Positions 43,901 to 53,585 of a DNA stretch of 64,000 nucleotides are shown here, in pieces. Position 1 is the first letter of the stretch. Each line of letters opens with the position of its first letter. Where the stretch lies: the NCBI GenBank assembly GCA_018335195.1, contig JAGXKN010000009.1, positions 1 to 64,000 of the forward strand, in the 5' to 3' direction. The stretch is from Desulfobacterales bacterium (lineage in GTDB: Bacteria > Desulfobacterota > Desulfobacteria > Desulfobacterales > Desulfosalsimonadaceae). The notes under the pieces were generated by a model, which saw only the letters and a program-made list of their open reading frames with translations, searched no databases and was not told the origin of the DNA. The position numbers and the translations under genes are program-made.

Positions 43901-46900
43901 CTGCATAAGTGCAAGATCCGGGATAGTCAGCTCCAGCCGGCGAAACTCGTGTCTGCTTTGGGCTTCGGCATCATCAAATGCCCGGTCAACGACAGCCCAC
44001 TTTTGATAGCGTTTGGCCGTTTCCATGGCCTGACTGCGGGAGCTGTCGGCCAGGGTAAACCATGCGATACGCGCTGTTTGATTCGGCTCCAATTCGATCT
44101 CCTGGCCAACGGACATAATCGGGTCCAGGCTCAAGGGGGCTTTCCCGACCGAGGAAAATCCGCTGTCCGTAAAATAGACCGGATTGCGGATTGTCCGCCC
44201 TCTGCCGATAAACCGGGACTTGTCATTCTCATACGTACCGGTCACCCCAATGCCCGCCGGCGGCGTCAGTCCATGTATCAGGAAAATTGGAGATTCCTCG
44301 GCTGAACGCAATCTGCGCTGAAAAATAAGTCCGTTGCATTCGCTCAGATAGCGGCCCTCAACAAATAATTTATTAAAAGCCGGATGGCGCCGGTCCTCAT
44401 CGGGCAGGGCAAGAACGACTTCTCCATAGCTAGCCAGAAACAGGCGCCGTACCCGGTCGTCCTGGTTGGTTATGGTGAGCCGGCGGATTTCAACTGCATC
44501 CTCCGGCGGGACAGTGATTTCAGTGAATATGACAATGTTTTCGAAAGTGGTCCGGAAATCAGCTTTGTGAGGCCAGAACCGGGTCTCGGTATGCGTTGCA
44601 GCCATGCCGGCGGGCTGATAAGTGGCAGAGCGCAGTGCATCATTTTCCTGATCGCGGACATAGATCCAGGTCCCGGAATTGTCAAGAATTGTATCGGCGC
44701 GCCACCGGGTCAGGCCGATATCTTCCAGTGCGGCGAATCCCCCGCCTGCACTGGTAATAAATGATTGCATCTGCCCGTTTGAAAGCAGGTGAACCTGTGG
44801 AAAGGGGGCATGCACCGGCACGGACCAGGAATCCAGCGCGACCCTTTCCTGTCTTTCACCTTTCCATATCCCCGCCTGCTCCTCGGGCCTTTCAAGCGGC
44901 GCCGATTCCGGCAAACGCTCTTCGAGCAGCAATGCTACGCTCTGGATCCGGGCGTCACCGTGGAAACGATTCACCATTTTCCAATCATCCAGATAATTGA
45001 GCAGAGACAGGAAAATCATTCCCTGGTGATGGCTGTAAAAGGATTGGACCACAGCCTTTTTTTCTCCAAGTGGCAGGCGCGCGGGGGTATAGTCCACGGC
45101 CTCGTAAAAACCGTAATCGCCCAGAACCTTTTCCCGGGCAAACCTTTCAAGGTTTTCCACCACGGCCTTCGGGCGAATCGGCAGCGCCAGCAAAGAGGCA
45201 TAGGGGGCAATAACCATATCATTTTCCAGTCCGCGTTTATATCCAAGGCCGGGCACGCCAAAAGCGCTGTATTGGTAGTGCATATCCGCGTTAAACCGGT
45301 AATATGCGGATTCGGATATGCCCCACGGAAGACTTTTCTCCTTTCCAAAGGCAATCTGCCGGAAAATGGCGGCTCGGTTGCTCTGCCCCAAAAGTGAGGC
45401 TTCATTCTCACGCATCAGCAGGGTGGGCATCAGGTACTCAAACATGCTCCCGCTCCAGGACAGCAGGCCCTGTGTGTCATCCACCCGTACCATCGGACGG
45501 GACAGATGCAACCAGTGGCTCTGGGGGACATCTCCCTTGGCAATTGCCACCAGACTGGTAATACGCGCTTCGGAAGCCATGAGGTCATAGTGATTGCTGT
45601 CCAGTACGCCCGCTTCCATATTATAACCGATTCGGAAAAGCTGACGCTTCTTGTTGAACAGAAACCTGAAATCCATTGCTGCAATCATTTCATCTGCCTG
45701 ACGGCCGATCTCGCGGGATTCCTTTAAAAGATGGCGGATGTTTTTCTGTGCTGACATGAGGCCTTCGCCCAGTTGTGCGCACCACGCCAGAGCCTGGCTG
45801 CGATCCGCCGAGCCGGGCATTTCATTTACTTTCGATCGCAGTCGAAAAAGACGTTGAAGCCCGGTTTCACAGATTGTCTCCACTTCATCGACAATCGGCA
45901 TGAGGGGCAGTGCACCTTTTAACGCCTCCCATTCGGCGATCCCGTGGAAATTACCAGTTTGCAAAAGCCCGGGCAGCTGATCCATCATTAAAATCCAGGG
46001 GGCAAGCTCCCGGAGTTCCCGGCGTGCTGAGCGCAAATGATAGTGAATCCGTTCGGCCCAAAGGCGCAGGCTATGGAGATCAGCAGTCTTCAGCAGATGC
46101 CCTTTGGTTTCAACCAGCAGCTCGAGCCTCCGGTCCAGTTCAGGGAATTCCGCGTCCGCTAACCGATTCAGCAGCGCTGTCCACTGGTTGGGATCGTTTT
46201 GAACCGCAAGCACACAGCTGCGAATATGGTCCCATTGGGCCTGCATCGGGCCGACTGCTTCAGATGCCTCTTTTTTGAAATGCGCCACAATATCGTCGAG
46301 CACATCAAGCGTATCAAGAAGCCCCTGCCACCGTTGCCACCGCAATACAGGCGCCTTATTCAGGCCGAGGCTTCCCTGCCGAAGCGCTACAAGTGATGCG
46401 GCCAGATTGCCGCTGTCGACAGTAGACACATATCGCGGATGCAGCGGATTCAGATTCCGCGTATCGTACCAGTTAAAAAAATGCCCGCGGTACCGTTCCA
46501 GCTGCTCCATGGAATCAATTGCATTTCGCAGGCGCGCACAGAGCAAGGAAATGCCGATATATCCCAAATCATAAGCACCAAGTGTGGAAAGCAGCATAAG
46601 CCCCATATTGGTCGGTGAACTGCGATGGGCAACCGTTCCCAGTGGTGATTCCTGGAAATGATCAGGCGGAAGCCAGCAATCTTCGGGGCCCACGAAGCGC
46701 TCGAAGAAAAACCAGGTCCGGCGGGCCAGACGACGCAGCTGGTAACGCTTTCCGCTTTCAAGAACTTCCCCCTCATATTCAATCGGACGGCTGATCCGGT
46801 AAGCCATATGGGGGGAAAAAAACCAGGCCGCCAGCAGTGGCAGGGCGGCGGCAAAAGCCTGGAAGTGAAATATTGCAACCAGAAATGCAACACATAGAGA

Positions 46901-49450
46901 GACCAGCGGGGCGATCCACATCTGCTGCCAGAACCAGACAGGCCTGTCTTTCCGGTCAAGCGCCCGGGCGGTTTGCGCCGAGGTTGTCCATTCCAGCAGG
47001 CGCCTGTGAGATAACGATATCCGGTAAAGCGTTCTGAAAATCGCATCCAGTGTTATCAGGGCTTCGTAGGGCAAAAAAGCCAGCATCAACAGCCAGCGAA
47101 GCCCTGTTAACCGAAAGGAGGCGGCGATATCTTTCAGGGATCTCCGGTTTCGGAATTGATGGGGCAGTTCAACGCCCATCGCGACAGCCAGCGGAGCAGC
47201 GGAAACCAGCAAGGCAAAAAAGGTCCAGACCAGCGCAGAGCCGGGAAACACAAGCCATATGGAAATCAGCAAAACAAGCATCGCCGGCTGGAAAAGGCTG
47301 CGGACCAGATTATCAAAGATTTTCCAACGGCTTATCAGAGAAAGCCGGTAGGGCCTGGCAATGGTTTCGGGACGGGGGTTGCGCAGCAGCAGCCAGGGCA
47401 GCAGTTGCCAATCCCCGCGGACCCAGCGGTGCAGTCTTCGCGTGTATACCGGATAGCTGGGCGGAAATTCTTCAAGCAAAACAATATCGGTCACCAGGCC
47501 GACGCGGACATGGAGGCCTTCGATGAGATCATGGCTCAATAAGGCGTTATCCGGAATACGCCTGAAAAGAATGGATTCAAAGGCAAAGCGGTCATATATC
47601 CCCTTGCCCGTGTAGATCCCCTCCCCGAAAAGATCCTGATATACATCCGATACCGCAGTGGAATAAAGATCAAGGCCCCTGCTGCCGGAAAAAATTCGGG
47701 TAAAAAAAGAGCGATTTGCAGACACGGGATGAATCTCTGTTCTCGGCTGAAGGATCGTATACCCGCCCACCCCTTCCCCTGTGCGGGCATCGATTCGAAG
47801 ACGGTTCAGGGGATGCGCCAGGGTTCCGATCAGACGGCAGAACGATTCACGCGGAAGCAGGGTGTCTGCATCCAGTGTGATGACATATCGGATTTCCGAT
47901 AAGACGGAAAGCTCTCCGATCCGAACCGCATAGGATGTGTTTTCCGATCCACTGAGCAGGCGGTTAAACTCATCGAGCTTTCCCCGCTTGCGCTCCCATC
48001 CCATCCATTTGCCTTCGCTCGCATTCCACAGCCGTTCCCGGTGGAAAAGAAAAAAAGGTGCGTTTCCATCCTTTTTATCGTTTGCCGGATGATAGCGTTT
48101 GTTGAGTTCTTCGATACCGGCCACGGCCTGTGCAATCAGATCCCGGTCACCGGGCATTTCCTTTTGCGGTGCGTCGTTCAGGTCAGACAGAAGCGCAAAA
48201 AAAAGACCGGGATCCGGATTGCCTACAGAATGCAGTTCGAGTTGACGCAACAACGCGCTGATTTCATCCGAGTCGCTGAGCAGGGCGGGAATTACGACAA
48301 TTGTGCGGCAATCTGCCGGAATACCGTCTTGAAAATCAAGCTTCGGCAGTACCCGCGGGGAAACCAACTTAGGAACAGCCCAATTTATAAGGGAGCAGGC
48401 AGTAATGATAACGGGTATCAAAAAAAGGACTGGAATGAATCCCAATTGAAGCCATGTGAGCCCACCGGCGTATCCAAACCCGGTTAGTGCCGCCAGGATG
48501 ATCAGGGCCAGGACTCCGATTGCCCCCAGATAAAGCAAAGCGGGGTGCCTGGTGAACCATCGCTGCATGCGAGTTCCCATGGAGGGCCGAAACCCAAGAT
48601 GCGTCTCAAGCAGCCCTCGCCCGGAATCCATGAGATAAAAACCGATATGCCGTTTATATTCCCCGACGGCAGGGTTTTCTGCATCCTGCTGTCCGGCAAG
48701 CCGGACCACCTCCTGGGCGACTTCCGTTTCACTGTAATGCGTGTTTCCGGCCAGTGTTTCAATTGTTTTACGATACCTGTCCCGGGATTCAAAATCCATT
48801 AACCCGTAAGCCCCGGATGGCTCCTGTTTCAGGATCTTCTCGACAAGGCAGACCTGTTCAAAAAAATCTTTCCAGTCCTGGGCTGCAATCGCACGCAGGT
48901 TTTGAATCCCATAGGCTACCGCAGTCTCGTCTGATACAGGTTCCAGCTCCGGTAAAAACGCCAGCACAGGGTCTTTGTCAGGCGCTTCGGCCTTCTGGAT
49001 TTTTCCCGTGGCCAGTGTTAAATAATCCAGTACGCCGAGGCGCAGCATAACCGGAAAAGCCCAGATTTCGCCGATATCCAGAACAGCGGATTCTTGATAT
49101 GAAATGAGAAATTCTTTTAAAAGCTCGGTTTTAACGTCCCCCTGACATGCCTGAATGGCATCCAGGGCAACACCGTAAATGCGGGGTTTGCCTTTAAGGG
49201 GCGGTTTATCCAGCTTGGGGAGCTGGCGGTAGAAATTTTTCGGCATATCCTCCCGGATCTGCCGCCAGGCTTGCCGGATGACATGGTAGTTGTCCAGGAT
49301 CCATTCCGCGGCGGCAGAATGGCTAAATTCCTTGTCGGCCTGCCGGGCAAATTGCCTGTAGGCTTCCTGAAGCCGGGTTTTTTGAAACCGCAGACGATCA
49401 TCAAGCCAAGCCGGATCACCTGCCGGGGAAATGGCGAAATGCCACGACAT
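40958..49450 (-). CDS. ndvB: cyclic beta-1,2-glucan synthase (NdvB/Cgs type)
   Basis: The 2830-residue membrane protein has the Cgs architecture. A soluble N-terminal region (1-300) is followed by membrane helices near 310-365 (LYLGAIGVLALIILAAL). The glycosyltransferase-84 domain has TLDADTLLPRESF (about 525) and the RRLHRWVRGDWQLLPW motif (about 675), with more helices near 720-900. A glycoamylase-like domain has LLSWSGSMFEYLMP (about 1335). Two GH94-type phosphorylase regions end in the catalytic GAGDWNDGMNRVG (about 2512). Such enzymes polymerise UDP-glucose into cyclic beta-1,2-glucan, a periplasmic osmoprotectant and host-interaction factor. The ATG is one base after the stop of the universal stress protein gene, so translation is coupled. 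Confidence 0.93.
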   Translation of the reverse strand: MSWHFAISPAGDPAWLDDRLRFQKTRLQEAYRQFARQADKEFSHSAAAEWILDNYHVIRQAWRQIREDMPKNFYRQLPKLDKPPLKGKPRIYGVALDAIQACQGDVKTELLKEFLISYQESAVLDIGEIWAFPVMLRLGVLDYLTLATGKIQKAEAPDKDPVLAFLPELEPVSDETAVAYGIQNLRAIAAQDWKDFFEQVCLVEKILKQEPSGAYGLMDFESRDRYRKTIETLAGNTHYSETEVAQEVVRLAGQQDAENPAVGEYKRHIGFYLMDSGRGLLETHLGFRPSMGTRMQRWFTRHPALLYLGAIGVLALIILAALTGFGYAGGLTWLQLGFIPVLFLIPVIITACSLINWAVPKLVSPRVLPKLDFQDGIPADCRTIVVIPALLSDSDEISALLRQLELHSVGNPDPGLFFALLSDLNDAPQKEMPGDRDLIAQAVAGIEELNKRYHPANDKKDGNAPFFLFHRERLWNASEGKWMGWERKRGKLDEFNRLLSGSENTSYAVRIGELSVLSEIRYVITLDADTLLPRESFCRLIGTLAHPLNRLRIDARTGEGVGGYTILQPRTEIHPVSANRSFFTRIFSGSRGLDLYSTAVSDVYQDLFGEGIYTGKGIYDRFAFESILFRRIPDNALLSHDLIEGLHVRVGLVTDIVLLEEFPPSYPVYTRRLHRWVRGDWQLLPWLLLRNPRPETIARPYRLSLISRWKIFDNLVRSLFQPAMLVLLISIWLVFPGSALVWTFFALLVSAAPLAVAMGVELPHQFRNRRSLKDIAASFRLTGLRWLLMLAFLPYEALITLDAIFRTLYRISLSHRRLLEWTTSAQTARALDRKDRPVWFWQQMWIAPLVSLCVAFLVAIFHFQAFAAALPLLAAWFFSPHMAYRISRPIEYEGEVLESGKRYQLRRLARRTWFFFERFVGPEDCWLPPDHFQESPLGTVAHRSSPTNMGLMLLSTLGAYDLGYIGISLLCARLRNAIDSMEQLERYRGHFFNWYDTRNLNPLHPRYVSTVDSGNLAASLVALRQGSLGLNKAPVLRWQRWQGLLDTLDVLDDIVAHFKKEASEAVGPMQAQWDHIRSCVLAVQNDPNQWTALLNRLADAEFPELDRRLELLVETKGHLLKTADLHSLRLWAERIHYHLRSARRELRELAPWILMMDQLPGLLQTGNFHGIAEWEALKGALPLMPIVDEVETICETGLQRLFRLRSKVNEMPGSADRSQALAWCAQLGEGLMSAQKNIRHLLKESREIGRQADEMIAAMDFRFLFNKKRQLFRIGYNMEAGVLDSNHYDLMASEARITSLVAIAKGDVPQSHWLHLSRPMVRVDDTQGLLSWSGSMFEYLMPTLLMRENEASLLGQSNRAAIFRQIAFGKEKSLPWGISESAYYRFNADMHYQYSAFGVPGLGYKRGLENDMVIAPYASLLALPIRPKAVVENLERFAREKVLGDYGFYEAVDYTPARLPLGEKKAVVQSFYSHHQGMIFLSLLNYLDDWKMVNRFHGDARIQSVALLLEERLPESAPLERPEEQAGIWKGERQERVALDSWSVPVHAPFPQVHLLSNGQMQSFITSAGGGFAALEDIGLTRWRADTILDNSGTWIYVRDQENDALRSATYQPAGMAATHTETRFWPHKADFRTTFENIVIFTEITVPPEDAVEIRRLTITNQDDRVRRLFLASYGEVVLALPDEDRRHPAFNKLFVEGRYLSECNGLIFQRRLRSAEESPIFLIHGLTPPAGIGVTGTYENDKSRFIGRGRTIRNPVYFTDSGFSSVGKAPLSLDPIMSVGQEIELEPNQTARIAWFTLADSSRSQAMETAKRYQKWAVVDRAFDDAEAQSRHEFRRLELTIPDLALMQSLLSVLLYPHPALRADPKTLSANTKGQSGLWPHAISGDYPIVLVRVYDEQGVSLVQDLLRAHAYWRNRGLKIDLVILNMKETGYSQEVQGQLHRLLIRTNSDAWLNHRGGIFLLRADQIGEADLILLATASRAILDSEKGTLESQLADIYIEPAVLPDFIPAVTLSEKQVSTPGIARPADLLFDNGLGGFTADGREYVIYLEPGSTPPAPWINVIANPDFGFMVSESGSGNTWAINSGENRLTPWHNDPVSDPSGEALYLRDEETAEVWSPTPQPAGDAKPYLVRHGAGYTVFEHHSHGFRQWVRMFTPVKDPVKIIQLRLENTENHIRRMTATYYAEWVLGADRETMQPYVVTTHDDEGQALLVRNPYNTEFGDRVAFLSADTALQGLTASRSEFLGRMGGYRRPAALGRIGLNDTTTAGIDPCGAVQVHINLPPGEVREVNFLIGQGADREDAQRLAGKYRSNGQIDKAWGETAAFWEDLLGALTIETPDPAMDLMLNRWLVYQNLSCRIRGRSALYQSSGAYGFRDQLQDVMGIFLQQPETARQHILRAARHQFEAGDVLHWWHPPSGRGVRTRITDDLLWLPYVTAQYVKITGDQSVLSENLSFLQGEPLKAEEQERYGLYESTAEAFSLYEHCVRAIGKAATRGSHGIPLIGAGDWNDGMNRVGIHGRGESVWLGWFLYATLTDFAEISRQMEDDRQADRFRQTAGQLQKHLEASAWDGNWYLRGFYDDGVPLGSSQSDECRIDSIAQSWAVLSGGAQDSTRRERAMEAVAKRLVQHEKSLIQLFTPPFDKTSREPGYIKGYPPGIRENGGQYTHAATWAVWAFAQLGQGDRAEALFRMLNPVYHGNTPEKIARYGVEPYVVSADVYSMPPHTGRGGWTWYTGSAGWMYRLGLQAILGFCRVGNVLRIYPCIPKDWHAFKLTYRYGKSVYHIHVTNPNRVNTGVVQIVRNGEVLPGGDIVLVDENREYQVEVEMG

Positions 49451-49451
49451 G

Positions 49452-50411
49452 CTAGTGGCCTTTTTTTTCAGCGGCCGCTGCTTCCGCCTCGGTCAGCTCT
49501 ATGGCGTCCTTGGGGAAATCCTGCACAAGCAGCAGGGGTGTGGTCCCGTAGGCAATAAAGGTTTGTGCAATGCTTCCATAGGTCCACCTGGATTGACCCG
49601 AATAGCCATGGGCGCTCATGACAACAAGATCCGCCTTTTTTCGGCTGACCAGTTCGTGCAGCCGTACGGCCACATCATCGGCTGTTTCCAAGAGGGTACG
49701 GGCCTCAACCGGCAAACGGAAGACAAGCGATTCAAAATGCTTGCCCATCTCTTCAAGATTACGTTCCACAATGCGGTCAGCCAGTTCCACATCTTCCCTG
49801 GTCTGCTGTGTCCAGCGAGGCATTTCAGGCCTTGGCACCACATGGGCAAGAATGAGTTGCGCATCGTGGGCGCGGGCCAGGCTTGTTGCCGGTGTCAGGG
49901 CAAACTCAGAGCGTTTTGAGCCGTCGAGCGGAACCAGTATACTGTTGAAAAGAAACCGCACGGACGGATCCCCGTCACCGTGGAGAAAAGCCCGAACAAG
50001 CATTATGGAAATGCGGGCCCGCATGACGATTTTCTGCAGCACGCTGCCGGCGTACCACCCGCTGAGCCCGCTTTTGCCGTGAGTGCTGACAACCATCAGA
50101 TCAATGCCGGCCTGACGAATGACTTCGATAATACGCCGGGCGGGTTCTCCCTCCTTTAAAATAAATTCCGCCGCAATGCCCTCTGCTTCGAACCGGGAAC
50201 CCAGTTCCTCCAGGTAAGCCCGGACCTCCCTTTTGGACATGTTCCAATCCAGCGGATCAATCGGATACGGGCTGTCGATATGCTGCGGTTTTTCAAGAAC
50301 CCGCAGCAGCGTGACCTTTGACCCGAAAGCCCGGGCAAAGGCCAGGGTGCAGGAGACAGCGCCTTCAGCCAGCCTGGAGCCGTCCAGCGGAATAAGGATG
50401 TTACGAAACAT
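49452..50411 (-). CDS. tandem-domain universal stress protein
   Basis: The 319-residue protein is read from ATG 50411 (MFRNILIPLDGSRLAEGAV), with AAGGA eight bases upstream. It contains two UspA domains in tandem (about 1-145 and 155-305). Each opens ILIPLDGSRLAE / ILVPLDGSKRSE and closes with the nucleotide-binding pattern VSTHGKSGLSGWYAGSV / MSAHGYSGQSRWTYGSIA. Tandem USPs bind ATP and respond to stress or starvation. It is followed one base later by ndvB, suggesting that cyclic glucan synthesis is tied to stress adaptation. That functional link is inferred. Confidence 0.92.
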   Translation of the reverse strand: MFRNILIPLDGSRLAEGAVSCTLAFARAFGSKVTLLRVLEKPQHIDSPYPIDPLDWNMSKREVRAYLEELGSRFEAEGIAAEFILKEGEPARRIIEVIRQAGIDLMVVSTHGKSGLSGWYAGSVLQKIVMRARISIMLVRAFLHGDGDPSVRFLFNSILVPLDGSKRSEFALTPATSLARAHDAQLILAHVVPRPEMPRWTQQTREDVELADRIVERNLEEMGKHFESLVFRLPVEARTLLETADDVAVRLHELVSRKKADLVVMSAHGYSGQSRWTYGSIAQTFIAYGTTPLLLVQDFPKDAIELTEAEAAAAEKKGH

Positions 50412-50600
50412 CGCATTGTTCCTTATAATTCTTCCGTTCACCACGCCCTGCCCCGGTGTTTACCAGCCTTTTTTCGGGGGATGAAACGGCAATATAAAAA
50501 GGATCCTCCGGTTTTTTTATTAACTTATCCAATTGTAATAACGAATCCCTGTCTTCGCCATACGAAAGATTGGCAAAACTGCGGACCCGAAAAAATGCAT

Positions 50601-53585
50601 TCACACTGGCGCCACCGCATCCACCGTGAGCGTGGCCACCTCCCAATTTTTCTCGACCCTGCCGGAAAGCATATACGGGCGCCCTGGCTCGAGCAGATGG
50701 CAGAAACGGTGGTAGGCCCGCGGGAAAAACGTGGTTTCCACAATGCCCGTTTCGTCTTCAAACGTGACAAACTTCATGGGATCGCCCTTTTTGGACAAAA
50801 CCGTCTTGCCGGTAATCAGCCAGCCGGCAAATCGAACCTGCCTGCCTGTGTGATTTTCAATATTCCATGCCTTGACAAGGTTCTGATTTTTCAGCCGCTC
50901 AGAGATCAGAGACATGGGATGGCGGTCGCACAAAAATCCAAGTACGGCAAACTCGCGGCGCAAAAGCTGATGCGGATCATCCGCAGGCAGATCCGGCACG
51001 GCCGGCGGTGCGGGATCGGCAAACAGGGAGCTCTCGGCATTTTGCCGGCAGCGCGTCTTTTGCCATGCGGAAAACTGCCAGAGCAGGGCGGCCCGGTGTT
51101 TTTCCGGGGAAAAGCGGTCCAGGGCGCCGCTGTGGATCAGGGCCCGGGCCTCGGCTTCATCCGGGCGGACGCGCTCGAAAAAATCAGCAGCATCAGAAAA
51201 CCTGCTGCGGCGGCGCTGTCCGATGATGCGCTCCCGGGTGGTTTGGGAAAGATCCCGGATCGACAGGAACCCCACGCGCAGGGTGCGGTCCCGGCCGGTC
51301 CAGCGCACGGGGCTTTTTTCCGCGTCCGGGGGCAAAATGGTCAGTCCCAGGCGCCGGGCTTCGGACACGTATGCAAACGTGGAATAGAATCCGCCCTGGT
51401 TGCTGATCACCGCGGCCATGAACTCAGCCGGAAAATGGGTCTTCAGATATGCGGCCTGGAAAGAAACTCGCGCATACGAGGCGCTGTGCGGCTTGCAGAA
51501 AGAATAGCCGCTGAAACTCATGATCATGCGCCAGATGTTTTCAATGTCTGCCGCATTGACGCCTCTTTGTTTTGCCCCGGCGGTAAAGCGCGCATAATAA
51601 TCCTGCAAATGGCGCTGCCGGTCCTTTTTGGACATGACCCGGCGAAGGCCGTCTGCCTCGGCATGGGAGAACCCGGCCACGGCCACAGCCGTACGCGACA
51701 CATCCTCCTGAAAGACCATCAGCCCGTAGGTCTCGTTTAGCACGTCGGTCATCCGCGGATGGATCGGCTCCCAGGACCTCCCGTGCAGGCGCCGGATATA
51801 TTCCTGGATCACCTCGTTGGCCGCCGGGCGAATAATCGAGGAATGGATCACCAGGTGCACAAAATCCCCGACCCGGGTTTTCTGCTGCAAAAGCCGCATG
51901 GCCGGGCTTTCAATGTAAAAACACCCCATGGTCTCGCCCCGGGCAAGCACATCCCGGGTGGCGCCGTCTTCTTCAGGCATCCAGGCCTGCTCATTGAACG
52001 CTGCGCCGTTTTCCCGCATGTTGGCCAAGGCGTCCCGGATCACCCCGAGGCTGCGGTTGCCCAGCAGATCGATCTTGACCAGCCCGGCGTCCTCCGCCCC
52101 GTCTTTTTCCCACTGCACCATCGGAACGCCTTTTGGCGCATGCTGCACCGGCACGTAAGTATCGATACACGACGGGGTGATCACCACTCCGCCCGGATGC
52201 AGCGAGAGATAGCGGGGCAGCCCGGTAATCCGCCGGGCCATGCAAAGGATCTCCGGCCAGGGATCGGACAAATCCGTACCCCGCATGCGCGGATGTGCGG
52301 CCAGGTGCTGCAGCCAGTTCTCATCGGAGGCCCCGGCCTCCCACCCGCCGGGCAGCCCCCGGGTCACATGGCTGATCTCCCGATCAGTAAGCCCGAAGGC
52401 CCGGGCGGTTTCGCGAACCGCCATGCGGGGCTGGAAACACACATGGTTGGACACCATGGCCGCGCGGCCCGCGTACCTGGAAAGCACCCCGGAGATCACG
52501 TCGTCGCGCTCGTCCCAGGCAAAATCCACGTCCATGTCCGGCGGATCGGCGCGGCCCGGATTTAAAAAGCGCTCAAAGTACAGGTTGTGACGGACCGGGC
52601 AAACATTGGTAATGCCCAGGCAATAGGCCACAAGCGAGGCCGCCCCGGAGCCGCGGCCGCAGGTGCGGGGGCTTTGCCACACGATGTCTGCCACCACCAG
52701 GAAATACCCGCAAAACCCCATCCCGGAAATGATTTCCAGTTCATGGGAAAGCCTGCGGGACACGGCTTCGGGAATCTCTCCGTAGCGTTGCCGGGCCCCT
52801 TCCCATGCGGCCTGCCGCAGGCGTCCGGCCGCCTCTTGCGGGGGCGCGTGTTCATAAGGCGGCATGACCCGCCCGAAATCCGGCCCGGTAAAGCAGAGGC
52901 GCTCTGCCAGAACATGGGTATTCTCCACAGCCTCGGGGCAGGCGGCAAACCGCTGCCGGTATTCGGCGGGCGAAGCCAGAAACGCCTCTTTCGGGGCCGT
53001 ATCCCCGGGTCCCAGGCGCCCCGGAGCGGTTTTTTGGGCAATGGCCCGCAGCATCCGGTGAAGTGGAAAATCCCCGGGCCGAAGAAAAAGGCTGTCCGGC
53101 ACGGCGGCAAGCGGAATGTTTAAACGCCGGGCGTTCCGCCGCAAAGGGGTGGATGCCCCGACGGGCCGCACCGGCATGGCGGCCGCGATATCCATGCCCG
53201 CATCATGGCAGATGCAAAGCAGGTCCGGATCTGCGGTGAGCACCAGCAGGCCGCCTGCCAATTCCGGCAGCGCGGATTTCAGGCCGAAATCCGAATCCGT
53301 GTGCCGCCGAGTGAGCAGGCGGCACAGGTTGGCATATCCGGATGCGTTTTTGACCAGGCACACCGCGCTGGCGGAAAATTGAGGATCGGTGATTTGCGCG
53401 CCGATAACCGGCCGGAGGCCTTCGCGCCGGCAGGCGCTCACAAAGGACCAGAGCCCGCAGAGATTGTCCGTGTCGGTCAGGGCCAGGCGGTCATATCCCA
53501 GGGCCGCCGCGTGCCGGCAAAGCGCTTCAATGCCGGATGTTCCCTGCATGAAAGAATACCCGGAATGCACGCTGAGCGGAACCAT
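50601..53585 (-). CDS. dnaE2: error-prone DNA polymerase III alpha-like (DnaE2/ImuC)
   Basis: The 994-residue polymerase starts at ATG 53585, overlapping the stop of the imuB-like gene as TGATG. The open frame runs further to 53804 but that part is antisense-like filler. An N-terminal PHP domain opens MVPLSVHSGYSFMQGTSG and continues with LALTDTDNLCGL. The C-family polymerase core has CGRGSGAASLVAYCLGI, the catalytic PDMDVDFAWDERDDV, KIDLLGNRSLGVIRDAL and MVFQEDVSRTAVAVAGFS. C-terminal helix-hairpin-helix and OB-fold (VRFAGWLITGKTVLSKKG) modules follow. DnaE2 carries out translesion synthesis with ImuB in SOS mutagenesis. The operon is lexA-imuB-dnaE2. Confidence 0.93.
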   Translation of the reverse strand: MVPLSVHSGYSFMQGTSGIEALCRHAAALGYDRLALTDTDNLCGLWSFVSACRREGLRPVIGAQITDPQFSASAVCLVKNASGYANLCRLLTRRHTDSDFGLKSALPELAGGLLVLTADPDLLCICHDAGMDIAAAMPVRPVGASTPLRRNARRLNIPLAAVPDSLFLRPGDFPLHRMLRAIAQKTAPGRLGPGDTAPKEAFLASPAEYRQRFAACPEAVENTHVLAERLCFTGPDFGRVMPPYEHAPPQEAAGRLRQAAWEGARQRYGEIPEAVSRRLSHELEIISGMGFCGYFLVVADIVWQSPRTCGRGSGAASLVAYCLGITNVCPVRHNLYFERFLNPGRADPPDMDVDFAWDERDDVISGVLSRYAGRAAMVSNHVCFQPRMAVRETARAFGLTDREISHVTRGLPGGWEAGASDENWLQHLAAHPRMRGTDLSDPWPEILCMARRITGLPRYLSLHPGGVVITPSCIDTYVPVQHAPKGVPMVQWEKDGAEDAGLVKIDLLGNRSLGVIRDALANMRENGAAFNEQAWMPEEDGATRDVLARGETMGCFYIESPAMRLLQQKTRVGDFVHLVIHSSIIRPAANEVIQEYIRRLHGRSWEPIHPRMTDVLNETYGLMVFQEDVSRTAVAVAGFSHAEADGLRRVMSKKDRQRHLQDYYARFTAGAKQRGVNAADIENIWRMIMSFSGYSFCKPHSASYARVSFQAAYLKTHFPAEFMAAVISNQGGFYSTFAYVSEARRLGLTILPPDAEKSPVRWTGRDRTLRVGFLSIRDLSQTTRERIIGQRRRSRFSDAADFFERVRPDEAEARALIHSGALDRFSPEKHRAALLWQFSAWQKTRCRQNAESSLFADPAPPAVPDLPADDPHQLLRREFAVLGFLCDRHPMSLISERLKNQNLVKAWNIENHTGRQVRFAGWLITGKTVLSKKGDPMKFVTFEDETGIVETTFFPRAYHRFCHLLEPGRPYMLSGRVEKNWEVATLTVDAVAPV

